64,000 nucleotides of DNA, from assembly GCF_002262885.1 (NCBI RefSeq), contig NZ_NKYF01000014.1:124001-188000 (forward strand). Direction: 5' to 3'. The position numbers and the translations under genes were made by a program. Of this stretch, positions 42,346 to 50,909 are shown piece after piece. Under the pieces are notes generated by a model. That model worked only from the letters and a program-made list of their open reading frames with translations. It searched no databases and was not told the origin of the DNA. The stretch's first letter is position 1, and each line of letters opens with the position of its first letter. This DNA is from Pseudonocardia sp. MH-G8 (GTDB lineage Bacteria > Actinomycetota > Actinomycetes > Mycobacteriales > Pseudonocardiaceae).

Positions 42346-43392
42346 GTGCAGAGAATCGCCGTGATCCCCGGGGACGGGATCGGTTCCGAAGTGATCGACT
42401 CCGCTCGCGCCGTGCTCGACGCGGTGTGCGCCCGCCACTCGGTGTCGTTGGAGTACACCGAGTTCGACTGGTCGTGCGAGCGGTACGCGAACGAGGGCGC
42501 GATGATGCCCGCCGACGGCATCGAGACGTTGCGCGGCTTCGACGCGATCCTGCTCGGGGCCGTCGGCTGGCCGGGCGTGCCCGACCACGTCTCGCTCTGG
42601 GGCCTGCTCATCCCGATCCGCCGCACCTTCCGCCAGTACGTCAACCTGCGCCCGATCCGGGTGTTCGAGGGCGTGCAGAGCCCGCTGCGCGGCGCCGACG
42701 ACGTCGACTTCGTGGTGGTGCGGGAGAACGTCGAGGGCGAGTACTCCGAGGTCGGCGGCCGGGTGAACCGCGGGTTCCCGGACGAGCTGGCCGTCCAGGA
42801 GTCGGTGTTCACGCGGGTCGGGGTGAGCCGGATCGCCGACTTCGCGTTCGAGCTGGCCGCCTCGCGCCGCGGCTACGTCACGAGCGCGACGAAGTCGAAC
42901 GGCATCGTGCACACCCTGCCGTTCTGGGACGAGGTCGTGGCCGAGCGCGCGGCGCGGCACCCGGACGTCCGGTTCGACAGCGAGCACATCGACGCCCTCG
43001 CCGCGAAGTTCGTGCTGCAGCCGCAGCGGTTCGACGTGGTGGTGGGCTCGAACCTGTTCGGCGACATCCTCTCCGACCTGGCCGCCGCGGTCGCCGGCTC
43101 CATCGGCATCGCCCCCTCGGCCAACCTGGACCCGACCAAGGAGTTCCCCTCGATGTTCGAGCCGGTGCACGGCTCGGCCCCGGACATCGCGGGCCAGGGC
43201 ATCGCCAACCCCGTCGGTGCGGTGTGGTCGGCGGCGCTGATGCTGGAGCACCTGGGCCACGCGGCCGCCGCCGCGGACGTCGTGGCTGCGATGGAGACGA
43301 CCCTGCGCGACGGGTCAACCCGCACGAAGGACCTGGGCGGCACGGCGACCACGCAGGAGGTCACGCAGGCCCTGGTGACGGCGCTGGGCTAA
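42346..43392 (+). CDS. tartrate dehydrogenase/isopropylmalate dehydrogenase-family enzyme
   Basis: 348-residue beta-decarboxylating dehydrogenase. N-terminal IAVIPGDGIGSEVIDSA and the tartrate-dehydrogenase-type LLGAVGWPGVPDHVSLWGLL distinguish it from LeuB/Icd; catalytic Y in ENVEGEYSEVGG, Lys in SATKSNGI, metal ligands in NLFGDILSDLAAA and the NAD loop EPVHGSAPDIAG are present. Expected to oxidise tartrate or D-malate with NAD and Mn2+. GTG 42346 follows GACACT at 42333-42338, a -10-like box. It converges with the glcD-like gene, separated by a 17 bp-stem hairpin. Confidence 0.87.
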   Translation: MQRIAVIPGDGIGSEVIDSARAVLDAVCARHSVSLEYTEFDWSCERYANEGAMMPADGIETLRGFDAILLGAVGWPGVPDHVSLWGLLIPIRRTFRQYVNLRPIRVFEGVQSPLRGADDVDFVVVRENVEGEYSEVGGRVNRGFPDELAVQESVFTRVGVSRIADFAFELAASRRGYVTSATKSNGIVHTLPFWDEVVAERAARHPDVRFDSEHIDALAAKFVLQPQRFDVVVGSNLFGDILSDLAAAVAGSIGIAPSANLDPTKEFPSMFEPVHGSAPDIAGQGIANPVGAVWSAALMLEHLGHAAAAADVVAAMETTLRDGSTRTKDLGGTATTQEVTQALVTALG

Positions 43393-43404
43393 GGCTCTCC
43401 AGAA

Positions 43405-43459
43405 GTTCAGGAAAGCCACATTCAGGTCCTGCAGGTTCATGGATGTGGCTTTCCTGAAC
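43405..43459. terminator. bidirectional terminator-like hairpin
   Basis: GTTCAGGAAAGCCACAT (43405-43421) pairs perfectly with ATGTGGCTTTCCTGAAC (43443-43459); the 21-base loop contains CCTGCAGG. It fills the convergent gap and touches the stop codon of the GlcD-like gene. Confidence 0.75.
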
Positions 43460-43460
43460 C

Positions 43461-44834
43461 TCAGCCGGCGGCGAGGACCTTGCCGGGGTTGAGGATGCCC
43501 TGCGGGTCGAACGCTTCCTTGATCCTCCGGTGCAGATCGAGGCTCAGGTCGCCCAGTTCCGTCGCCAGCCAGTCGCGCTTCAGGACGCCCACGCCGTGCT
43601 CGCCGGTGATCGTGCCGCCCAGCGCCAAGCCTAGCTGCATGATCGCGTCGAAGGCGCGCTGGGCCCGGTCGACGGCGGCCGGGTCGCCGCGGTCGAAGAT
43701 CACGGTGGGGTGCATGTTGCCGTCACCCACGTGGCCGGGGCAGGAGACGAGCACGCCGTGCTCCTGCGCGATCGCGGTGATGCCGTCCAGCAGCTCGACC
43801 AGCCGGGAGCGCGGCACGGCCACGTCGTCGATGAGCGTGGAGCCGAGCTTCTCCACCGCGAAGTGCACGATCCGGCGGGCCTCCATGAGCATGGCCGACT
43901 CGGTGGCGTCCGACGCCACGGCCACGTCGAGCGCCCCCAGCTCGCTGCAGATCGCGCCCATCGCCGCGACGTCCTCGGCCGCGCGGGGCCCGCGGTCGGA
44001 CTGGGTGAGCAGCAGCGCGCCGGCACCGGTCGGCAGGCCCATGTCGCGGTAGTCCTGGATCGCCCGCACCGTGACGCCGTCGAGGAACTCGCACATCGAC
44101 GGCGCCAGGCCCGCGGCCATGATCCGGGTGACGGCCGAGAGGGCGTCGGCGGCCGAGCCGAACGCCGCGGCCATCGTCAGGGCGGCCTCCGGCGCGGGCT
44201 TCAGCCCGAGCGTGGCCTGCGTGATCACGCCGAGGGTGCCCTCGGAGCCGACGAGCAGCTTCGTGAGGTCGTAGCCGGCCACGCCCTTCGCGGTGCGCCG
44301 CCCGGTGCGCAGCAGCTCGCCGCTCGCGGTGACGACCTCGAGCCCGCGGACGAAGTCGGTGGTCACGCCGTACTTCACGCAGCACAGCCCGCCCGCGTTG
44401 GTGGCGAGGTTGCCGCCGATCGTCGACAGCTCCCACGACGAGGGGTCCGGCGGGTAGTAGAGGTCCTGCTCGAGTACGGCGCGCGAGAGCACGGCGTTCA
44501 GCACACCGGGCTCGACCACGGCCACCTGGTCGACCGGGTCGATCTCCAGGATCCGGTCCATCCGGGTGAGGGAGACCACGATGCCGCCGTCGACGGCGTT
44601 GGCCGCGCCCGACAGCCCCGACCGCGCGCCCTGCGGCACCACCGGCACCCGGTGCGCCGACGCCACCCGCAGCACGTGCTGCACCTGCGCGGTCTCCGTC
44701 GGGCGCACCACGGCGAGCGGGGCGCCCGCGGCGCAGAAGTTCGCCTCGTCGTGCCGGTAGGCCTCGGTGCTGACCGGATCGGTGAGCAGCGCGTCGGCAG
44801 GCAGTCCGGCGGCGAGTTCGTCGAGAACGGTCAT
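43461..44834 (-). CDS. FAD-linked oxidase, GlcD-like 2-hydroxyacid dehydrogenase
   Basis: 457-residue flavoprotein of the VAO/PCMH superfamily. The FAD-binding half carries VPVVPQGARSGLSGAANAVDG, YYPPDPSSWELSTIGGNLAT and NAGGLCCVKYG, and the C-terminal FAD-oxidase C domain ends with GGTITGEHGVGVLKRDWL and DPQGILNPGKVL. Such enzymes oxidise glycolate, D-lactate or D-2-hydroxyglutarate. No GlcE/GlcF partner is adjacent, so it is likely a single-subunit type. Start ATG 44834 follows CAGGGGGACC; a longer in-frame reading into the upstream repeat array is spurious. Upstream lies the repeat array and a GntR gene in the same direction. Confidence 0.87.
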   Translation of the reverse strand: MTVLDELAAGLPADALLTDPVSTEAYRHDEANFCAAGAPLAVVRPTETAQVQHVLRVASAHRVPVVPQGARSGLSGAANAVDGGIVVSLTRMDRILEIDPVDQVAVVEPGVLNAVLSRAVLEQDLYYPPDPSSWELSTIGGNLATNAGGLCCVKYGVTTDFVRGLEVVTASGELLRTGRRTAKGVAGYDLTKLLVGSEGTLGVITQATLGLKPAPEAALTMAAAFGSAADALSAVTRIMAAGLAPSMCEFLDGVTVRAIQDYRDMGLPTGAGALLLTQSDRGPRAAEDVAAMGAICSELGALDVAVASDATESAMLMEARRIVHFAVEKLGSTLIDDVAVPRSRLVELLDGITAIAQEHGVLVSCPGHVGDGNMHPTVIFDRGDPAAVDRAQRAFDAIMQLGLALGGTITGEHGVGVLKRDWLATELGDLSLDLHRRIKEAFDPQGILNPGKVLAAG

Positions 44835-44931
44835 GGGGTCCCCCTGTGTCTGATGGCCTCCGCGTCGCTGCGGCGGCTCACGGGCCTTCAAGCGCCGCTG
44901 GGTCTGTTGGCTTCCGGGGCGGCTCGCGCTG

Positions 44932-45136
44932 GTCGCACATCGATCGTGGTGCCGGCACACCGACTGCAGTCGGTGTGCCAGCGAGGAAGTCGGTGCGTGA
45001 GCCATGAAGTCGGTGCGCGAGCGAGGAAGTCGGTGTGCGCGCGGGGCGGCCGCGGCGCCCGGGTCGTCGCACACCGATTGTGGTGCTGCCACACCGACTG
45101 CAGTCGGTGTGTGAGTGCGGCAGTCGGTGTGTGAGC
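44932..45136. repeat. composite repeat array with PstI-centred palindromes
   Basis: Two 49-base blocks (44932-44980 and 45066-45114, 43 of 49 positions equal) each contain CACACCGACTGCAGTCGGTGTG, a perfect palindrome, extended to 26 bp in the first block (44954-44979). Between them are three 20-base tandem units (44981-45000, 45001-45020, 45021-45040) built on GAAGTCGGTG; a partial unit ends the array at 45136. It fills the 303-base gap between the GntR and glcD-like genes, both leftward. No protein is encoded. Confidence 0.8.
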
Positions 45137-45137
45137 G

Positions 45138-45803
45138 TCATGTCGGGCGGAGGCGGGCGTGGCTCGACTCCAGGTGCGCGCGCATCGCCGCCGCGGCGCG
45201 GGTCGGGTCGCGGGCCTGGACGGCGTCGGTGATGCGGCGGTGTTCGGCGAGGGCCTGCGGGCCGATGCCCCGGTCGTAGTACTGCCGGTAGATGTGCAGG
45301 TGCCAGTTCGTGCGCTCGAACGCCTCGCGCACCTGGTCGCTGCCGGCGAGCTCGGCGACCAGCAGGTGGAAGCGCGCGTCGTGCGCGCTGAAGGCGCGGT
45401 ACGCCGCGTAGGTGTCGGCCTCCGGCGCGTCGGCCGCCGTGAGCTCGGCCACCAGTCGGGCCCGGCCGGCGTCGTCCGCCCGCTCCGCGGCCCGGCCCGC
45501 CGCCCACGGCTCGATGAGCAGCCGGAACCGGTAGAGGTCGGCGAGCTGATCGGGGGTCAGCAGCGGTGTGGTGCGGTAGCCGCGCAGCGGTTCCTTGACG
45601 ACGAGCTGCGCCGACTCCAGCCGGGCGAGCGCCTCGCGCACCGGCGTGGGGGAGACGCCCAGCTCGCGGGCGAGGCCGTCGATCGAGACGCGGGCGCCCG
45701 GGGCGATCCCGTGATCCATGATCATGGCCTTGATCGCCTCGTGCACGTCGTCGACGAGCACGGGCCGGCTTCCCGGCCGCGGTGCGCGGGGCCCTGGCGT
45801 CAC
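45138..45803 (-). CDS. GntR-family (FCD) transcriptional regulator
   Basis: 221-residue regulator: GntR winged helix (IKAMIMDHGIAPGARVSI, LARELGVSPTPVREALARL, YRTTPLLTPDQL) followed by the helical FCD ligand-binding domain (YRFRLLIEPWAAGRAAE, FSAHDARFHLLVAELAGSD, EHRRITDAVQARD), whose D/H/H residues usually bind a metal and carboxylate effector. Start is GTG 45803. It is divergent from the FAH/aldehyde dehydrogenase operon; a perfect 14 bp palindrome between the two is the probable operator. The effector is likely a sugar acid. Confidence 0.9.
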   Translation of the reverse strand: MTPGPRAPRPGSRPVLVDDVHEAIKAMIMDHGIAPGARVSIDGLARELGVSPTPVREALARLESAQLVVKEPLRGYRTTPLLTPDQLADLYRFRLLIEPWAAGRAAERADDAGRARLVAELTAADAPEADTYAAYRAFSAHDARFHLLVAELAGSDQVREAFERTNWHLHIYRQYYDRGIGPQALAEHRRITDAVQARDPTRAAAAMRAHLESSHARLRPT

Positions 45804-45809
45804 CGGGAA

Positions 45810-45823
45810 GATCCTATAGGATC
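45810..45823. promoter_or_regulatory. GntR operator palindrome
   Basis: GATCCTATAGGATC is a perfect palindrome seven bases from the GntR start codon and 41 bases from the FAH gene start. It overlaps TATAGG/TAGGAT sequences that could serve as -10 boxes, as expected for autorepression and operon control. Confidence 0.65.
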
Positions 45824-45864
45824 CACGCGCAGCGTGTGCCGCGAACGGACAGGAGCCGTGGAGT

Positions 45865-46770
45865 ATGGAGATCGTCCGCTACGTCGAGCAGGGTGGGACG
45901 CAGCCCCGGGTGGGGGTGCGCCGCGAGGGCAAGATCGCCCCGGTGCGCTACGGCTCGGTCGCCGAGCTGCTCCAGGAGTCGCAGGACGCCCTGCGCGCCG
46001 GCCTGGAGCCCACCGGGCCGGAGGTGGACGCCGCCACGGTCACCTACCTGCCGCCCGTCGACGGGCGCACCGAGGTGTGGGCCTCCGGCGTCACCTACGA
46101 ACGCTCCCGCGCCGGCCGGGTGGAGGAGAGCGTCCAGGCGTCGGTGTACGAGCTCGTCTATGACGCGCCGCGTCCCGAGCTGTTCCTCAAGTCGGTGGCC
46201 TGGCGCGTGGTCACCGACGGCGAGCCGGTGGCCGTGCGCGCCGACTCCGAGGTCGACGTCCCGGAGCCCGAGCTCGCGGTCGTGACCAACAGCGCCGGGG
46301 AGATCGTCGGTTACACCGTCTGCAACGACGTGAGCTCGCGCTCCATCGAGGGCGAGAACCCGCTCTACATCCCGCAGGCGAAGATCTTCAGCGGTTGCTG
46401 CGCGCTGGCCACGGGTATCCGCCCGGCGTGGGAGGTCGACACGGCCGACCTGGCGATCACCATGAAGGTGGTGCGCGACGGCGCCACCGCCTTCGAGGGC
46501 GAGACCAGCACGGCCCGTCTGCACCGCACGCTGGAGGAGCTGGTGGAGGTGCTCTACGCGCCCACCGACTTCCCCGACGGGGCGATCCTGTCCACCGGCA
46601 CGGGTATCGTCCCGGAGCTGAGCTTCTCGCTCGCCGAGGGCGATGTCGTGGAGATCGACATCGCCGAGGTGGGCACCCTGACCAACCCCGTCGTACGGGG
46701 TCGCGAACCGTTGGCCTGGCTGGTGGACGCCTGCGAGCGTCCGGCCGCCAGGCGGAAGGGACAGCAGTGA
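45865..46770 (+). CDS. fumarylacetoacetate hydrolase-family enzyme, likely sugar-acid dehydratase
   Basis: 301-residue FAH-fold enzyme. Metal-binding acidic triad region: ELFLKSVAWRVVTDGEPVAV with the preceding E in YELVYDAPRPE, and SEVDVPEPELAVVTNSAG; VCNDVSSRSIEGENPLYIPQAK is typical. The pairing with an alpha-ketoglutarate-semialdehyde-type dehydrogenase (overlapping by GTGA) matches pentose-oxidation operons in which an FAH-family protein acts as a 2-keto-3-deoxy-pentonate dehydratase. This role is inferred from context. ATG 45865 follows an AGGAG site. Regulated by the divergent GntR protein. Confidence 0.83.
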   Translation: MEIVRYVEQGGTQPRVGVRREGKIAPVRYGSVAELLQESQDALRAGLEPTGPEVDAATVTYLPPVDGRTEVWASGVTYERSRAGRVEESVQASVYELVYDAPRPELFLKSVAWRVVTDGEPVAVRADSEVDVPEPELAVVTNSAGEIVGYTVCNDVSSRSIEGENPLYIPQAKIFSGCCALATGIRPAWEVDTADLAITMKVVRDGATAFEGETSTARLHRTLEELVEVLYAPTDFPDGAILSTGTGIVPELSFSLAEGDVVEIDIAEVGTLTNPVVRGREPLAWLVDACERPAARRKGQQ

Positions 46771-48230
46771 CCGTTCCCGACACCACGCCCGAGGAGATCG
46801 AGCGCATCCTCGCGGCCGCCGCGCAGGCCGCCGGACCGTTCGCGGCGCTGCGCCCGGCCGAGCGCGCCCGGCTGCTGCGCGCGGCCGCCGACGCCCTCGA
46901 CGCCGCGGCCGGCGAGCTCGTGCCGATCGCGATCGAGGAGTCGTCCCTGCCCGAGGGCCGGCTGACCGGTGAGGTCGCCCGTTCCAGCGGCCAGCTGCGG
47001 CTGTTCGCCGACGCGCTCGACGAGGGCTCCTACCTCGAGGTGACCCTCGACTCGGCCGACGCGAACGCCTCCCCGGTGCCGCGTCCGGACCTGCGCCGGA
47101 TGCTGCTGCCGCTCGGCCCGGTCGCCGTCTTCGCGGCCAGCAACTTCCCGTTCGCGTTCAGCGTGCCCGGCGGCGACACCGCGTCCGCGCTCGCGGCCGG
47201 CTGCCCCGTCGTGCTCAAGGCCCATCCCGGCCACCCGCGGCTGTCGGTGCGCACCGGCGAGGTGCTCGTCGAGGCACTGCGTGCCGCAGGCGCCCCCGAC
47301 GGCACGTTCGCCGTGGTGCACGGCATGGACGCGGGCGCCACGGTGCTCACCGACCCGCGGATCAAGGCCGGCGCGTTCACCGGCTCGGTCAAGGGCGGCA
47401 TGGCGCTGCTGGAGATCGCGACCAAGCGCGCCGAGCCGATCCCGTTCTACGGCGAGCTGGGCAGCCTGAACCCCGTGTTCGTCACGCCGGCCGCGATCGC
47501 CGCCCGTGGCAACGACCTCGCCGACGGTTACGTCGGCTCGTTCACCCTCGGCACCGGTCAGTTCTGCACCAAGCCGGGCCTGCTGTTCCTGCCCGCGGGC
47601 CACGGCCTGGAGGAGCGGCTCACCGAGGCCGTGCGGAACGCGGCGCCCGCCGGCATGCTCAACGACCGGATCCGCGAGGGGCACGCCCACGAGCGGGACC
47701 GGCTGGAGGGCCTGGGCCCGGTGCGCACGCTGGTGCACGGCGCCGACACCGACGCGGGCGTCGCGCCCACGCTGCTGGCCACCACCGCCAAGGAGCTGCT
47801 CGCCGACCCGGACTCGCTGCTGCAGGAGTGCTTCGGGCCCACCTCGATCGTCGTCGAGTACAGCGACCCCGACGAGATGCTGGCCGCCGCGGAGGCGTTC
47901 GGCGGCAACCTGACCGCCACCGTGCAGGCGGAGGACTCCGACGCCGCCACCTTGGCGCCGCTGCTCGACGCGCTGCGCGACCGCGCGGGCCGGCTGGTCT
48001 ACAACGGCTGGCCCACCGGTGTGGCCGTGTCGTGGGCGATGCACCACGGCGGCCCGTTCCCGTCCACCACGGCGTCGATCCACACGAGCGTCGGCGTCAC
48101 GGCGCTGCGCCGCTTCCTGCGCCCGGTCTGCTACCAGAACACCCCGCAGGCCCTGCTGCCCGAGGCGCTGCAGGACAGCAACCCCCTGGGCCTCCCGCGC
48201 CGCCTCGACGGGGTGCTCACCGGAGCCTGA
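46767..48230 (+). CDS. aldehyde dehydrogenase (2,5-dioxovalerate/ketoglutarate semialdehyde type)
   Basis: 487-residue NADP-preferring aldehyde dehydrogenase. Landmarks: VAVFAASNFPFAFSVPGGDT, coenzyme strand VVLKAHPGHPRLS, general base E in FYGELGSLNPVF, nucleophile Cys in LGTGQFCTKPGLLF and the late VYNGWPTGVAVSW segment. These features match alpha-ketoglutarate semialdehyde dehydrogenases, which complete oxidative pentose pathways by making 2-oxoglutarate. GTG 46767 overlaps the FAH gene stop. The transcript probably ends at the large hairpin 48236-48288. Confidence 0.88.
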   Translation: MTVPDTTPEEIERILAAAAQAAGPFAALRPAERARLLRAAADALDAAAGELVPIAIEESSLPEGRLTGEVARSSGQLRLFADALDEGSYLEVTLDSADANASPVPRPDLRRMLLPLGPVAVFAASNFPFAFSVPGGDTASALAAGCPVVLKAHPGHPRLSVRTGEVLVEALRAAGAPDGTFAVVHGMDAGATVLTDPRIKAGAFTGSVKGGMALLEIATKRAEPIPFYGELGSLNPVFVTPAAIAARGNDLADGYVGSFTLGTGQFCTKPGLLFLPAGHGLEERLTEAVRNAAPAGMLNDRIREGHAHERDRLEGLGPVRTLVHGADTDAGVAPTLLATTAKELLADPDSLLQECFGPTSIVVEYSDPDEMLAAAEAFGGNLTATVQAEDSDAATLAPLLDALRDRAGRLVYNGWPTGVAVSWAMHHGGPFPSTTASIHTSVGVTALRRFLRPVCYQNTPQALLPEALQDSNPLGLPRRLDGVLTGA

Positions 48231-48235
48231 CCCAC

Positions 48236-48288
48236 GCGACCAACGGCACTCTCGTCTGCTAGGCAGCGACGAGAGTGCCGTTGGTTGC
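48236..48288. terminator. long hairpin between convergent genes, dispersed palindrome family
   Basis: A 21 bp stem (48236-48256 with 48268-48288, one G:T pair) has the core CAACGGCACTCTCGTC/GACGAGAGTGCCGTTG. It lies between the convergent aldehyde dehydrogenase and AbgT genes and would end both transcripts. The core also occurs at 34654-34702 and 52385-52405. Confidence 0.7.
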
Positions 48289-48300
48289 AGGGGGTGTGGC

Positions 48301-49839
48301 TCAGCGCACCGGGGCACCCGGCCCCAGCGGGATGCCCAGGGCCCACCACGCCAGGAACAGCAGGGTCCAGACCGTCGTCATCGCGATGGCCAGCGGCAGG
48401 GTGTAGGACGCGAGGGTGCCGATGCCGGCGTCCTTGCGGTACCGCTGCAGGAAGCCCAGCGCCATGATGAAGTACGGGCTCATCGGCGTGATCGCGGTGG
48501 AGCCGGAGTCGGCGATGCGGAACAAGGCCTGCGTGGTCTCCGGCGGAACGTCCACGAGCATCAGCATCGGCACGATCACCGGCGCCGCGATCGACCACAT
48601 CGCCGAGCCGCTGGTCACCATGATGTTCACCAGGGTGAGCAGTACGAGCACCAGCAGGAAGATCACCACGATCGGCGTGCCGGTGGTCTGCAGCGCCTCG
48701 GCCGCGACCACGGCGAGCACGTCGCCGACGTGCGACCAGTCGAAGTAGGCGAGGAACTGGGCGATCGCGAAGAACAGCACCAGCACGGGCGCCATCTGCT
48801 TGAGGCCCTCGACCATCAGCTTCGGCACGTCGGCGGCCGTGGTGATCGTGCCGACGCGGGTGCCGTAGACGATGCCGACCAGGCCGAACAGGAGCGCGAC
48901 GAGCGCGGCCACGCCCTCGAGCAGCGGCGACTCCACGATGCTGCCGCCCTCGCCCCGCAGCGGTGACGACGCCGGCGCCACGACGGCGACCAGCACGATC
49001 AGCGCCACCAGGAGGGCGAGCCCGGCCAGCCGCACCGCCGAGCGCTCGCGGCTGCTGAGCTGCAGCTGCCCCAGGTCGTCGTCGGGTGCGTCCGGGTCGG
49101 CGTCCAGGTCGGGCCGCTTGCTCAGCACCAGGCGGGTCATCGCGGTGATCACCAGTGCCAGCACCACCGACGAGGCGATGTTGAAGAACCAGTTGCTGAT
49201 CGGTGAGACGTAGGCGCCGGGGTCGATGATCTGGGCGGCCGCGGTCGTGATCCCCGCGAAGATCGCGTCGTTCGGGGTGGGGATCGGGCTCGCGTCGTAG
49301 CCGGACGCGATCGAGGTGTAGGCCACGACGATGCCCAGGATCGGCGAGCGGCCCACGGCGCGGAAGGCGAGCCCGCCCAGCGGCACGAGGATGATGTACG
49401 CCGCCGCGGACGCGACGTGGGCGGCCGTGCCCGCGAAGGCCACGGCGAACACGACCAGCGAGGCGGGTACCCGCGAGACGCTCACCCGCATCACGGCGGC
49501 GAGGAAGCCGGTGCGTTCGGCCACCGCCACGCCCATGATCACCACGACGATCGTGGCCATCGGCGGGAACGACGCGAAGTTGTCGACCATCGTGGAGACG
49601 GCCATGGCGAGGCCGTCGCCCGACAGCAGGTTCCGCACCGTGACGGTCTCGCCGTCGCTGGGCGAGACGACCGAGACCCCGGCCGTCGCGAGCGCGGCGC
49701 TGACGACCGCGAGGATCCCCGAGAGCACCCAGAACAGCCAGAACGGGTGGGGGAGGGCGTTGCCGACGCGCTCCACGACGGCCATCGCCCGGACGATGCG
49801 CGGCAGGTCCTGCCGCTCCGGCGTGCTCGTGGTCGTCAT
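48301..49839 (-). CDS. AbgT-family transporter
   Basis: 512-residue membrane protein with about 11-13 helices. AbgT features: FWLFWVLSGILAVVSAALAT, SGYDASPIPTPNDAIFAGIT, ISNWFFNIASSVVLALVI and the MVTSGSAMWSIAAPVIVPM and DSGSTAITPMSPYF motifs with conserved Ser/Asn/Thr. Known members import p-aminobenzoyl-glutamate or export sulfonamides. ATG 49839 overlaps the upstream esterase gene by ATGA. A reading that continues farther upstream in the same frame lies antisense-free but inside the esterase gene and is not real. Substrate here is open. Confidence 0.9.
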   Translation of the reverse strand: MTTTSTPERQDLPRIVRAMAVVERVGNALPHPFWLFWVLSGILAVVSAALATAGVSVVSPSDGETVTVRNLLSGDGLAMAVSTMVDNFASFPPMATIVVVIMGVAVAERTGFLAAVMRVSVSRVPASLVVFAVAFAGTAAHVASAAAYIILVPLGGLAFRAVGRSPILGIVVAYTSIASGYDASPIPTPNDAIFAGITTAAAQIIDPGAYVSPISNWFFNIASSVVLALVITAMTRLVLSKRPDLDADPDAPDDDLGQLQLSSRERSAVRLAGLALLVALIVLVAVVAPASSPLRGEGGSIVESPLLEGVAALVALLFGLVGIVYGTRVGTITTAADVPKLMVEGLKQMAPVLVLFFAIAQFLAYFDWSHVGDVLAVVAAEALQTTGTPIVVIFLLVLVLLTLVNIMVTSGSAMWSIAAPVIVPMLMLVDVPPETTQALFRIADSGSTAITPMSPYFIMALGFLQRYRKDAGIGTLASYTLPLAIAMTTVWTLLFLAWWALGIPLGPGAPVR

Positions 49840-50798
49840 GACGCCTCCTTCACGGGCAACCGGTGGTGGCGCAGGAACTCCCACGCCACCTCGTGCGCCT
49901 CGATCGTCTGGGTCGTGTGGCCGCCGCCGGAGTAGCTGTCGGAGCCGGGCCAGGTGTGCCCGCCGCCCTCGACGGCGACGTGCCGGACCTGTGCCCCGCC
50001 CTCGCAGCCGGTCCAGCGGCTGACGGTGACGTCCGCGCCCACCGTCTCGTGCTGCGGACCGGCGTGGCAGCCGTCGCGCTGCGCCCAGGCCGCGGCCCAG
50101 TCGGCGATGGCGGGCAGCCCCCGTTCGGTGTCGCCGGTGTAGGGGATCGTGGCATCGCCGGTCCCGTGGAACTCGATGACCGGCACGGCGCGTGCGGGCT
50201 CGCAGGGCGGCTCGCCGGTGCCGTAGAAGGCCCCGGCGACGGGCGCGATCGCGGTGATCCGCTCCGAGGCGCGGCAGGCGAGGATGCCGGTGAAGCCGGC
50301 CCCGTTCGACTTGCCGGTGGCGTAGACCCGGCGCTCGTCCACGCAGAGGCCGGACTCCAGCCGGTCGAGCAGGTCGGAGGTGAAGGCCAGGTCGTCCACG
50401 CCGGGCGCGGAGTAGGGCGCGCCCTGCCAGGCCTGGCGCTCGCCGTCGCCCTGCCCGACCACGCCGTTCGGGTACGCGACGATCGCGGGCAGTGTGGAGA
50501 GCTTCGAGAACTCCTCGGTGCGCGCGCCGGAGTTGCCGCGGCCGTGGAACACCAGCACCACCGGCCAGGCCCGGGCGGGGTCGTAGCCGGGTGGGAGGTG
50601 TAGCTGGTAGGTGCGGTCGCGGTCGCCGCTGCGGACGGTCTGCAGCACGCTGGTGCCCGGGTCCTGGGGCGCCGCCTGCCCGCAGCCTGCGGAGCGGCGC
50701 TCGGGTTGGGCGAGGGCGGGCGGCGCCGCGCACACCGTCGCGACCAGTGCGATCGCGGCGGTGGCGGCGATGCGCCCCCACCTGCGGGTGGTGGTCAT
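49836..50798 (-). CDS. secreted PHB-depolymerase/feruloyl-esterase-like hydrolase
   Basis: 320-residue exported alpha/beta-hydrolase (Esterase_PHB family, LpqC-like). Signal peptide ends near ALA-QPERR (about residue 30); the mature part has VVLVFHGRGNSGARTE (oxyanion region), the elbow YATGKSNGAGFTGIL with catalytic Ser in GKSNG, D in FHGTGDATIPYTGD and H in VEGGGHTWPGSDSY. Cysteines suggest disulfides. Possible substrates are polyesters or feruloylated polysaccharides. It overlaps AbgT by ATGA, an unexpected partner, so the pair may release and import an aromatic amide or ester product. Confidence 0.85.
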   Translation of the reverse strand: MTTTRRWGRIAATAAIALVATVCAAPPALAQPERRSAGCGQAAPQDPGTSVLQTVRSGDRDRTYQLHLPPGYDPARAWPVVLVFHGRGNSGARTEEFSKLSTLPAIVAYPNGVVGQGDGERQAWQGAPYSAPGVDDLAFTSDLLDRLESGLCVDERRVYATGKSNGAGFTGILACRASERITAIAPVAGAFYGTGEPPCEPARAVPVIEFHGTGDATIPYTGDTERGLPAIADWAAAWAQRDGCHAGPQHETVGADVTVSRWTGCEGGAQVRHVAVEGGGHTWPGSDSYSGGGHTTQTIEAHEVAWEFLRHHRLPVKEAS

Positions 50799-50909
50799 GG
50801 TGTCCCTTCGGTCGGCGTCCTCGACGGCCGGCGGAGCGCTGCATCAGGGCGCGGGGGATCGACGGCGGAACCGGTGGGGTGCCGTCGGGATGCGGTGTTC
50901 AGGTGTCGA

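Noticed and set aside
44835..45092. N-terminal extension of the GlcD-like protein through the repeat array
   Set aside because: The extension translates the palindromic repeats into H/R/S/C-rich sequence; the normal family start is ATG 44834.
44932..45136. CRISPR array
   Set aside because: Units are directly joined or are long palindromic blocks; there are no unique spacers of constant length and no cas genes.
49840..50844. Upstream extension of the AbgT reading frame
   Set aside because: It runs through the esterase gene in another frame, and the hydrophobic AbgT start lies at 49839 with ATGA coupling.
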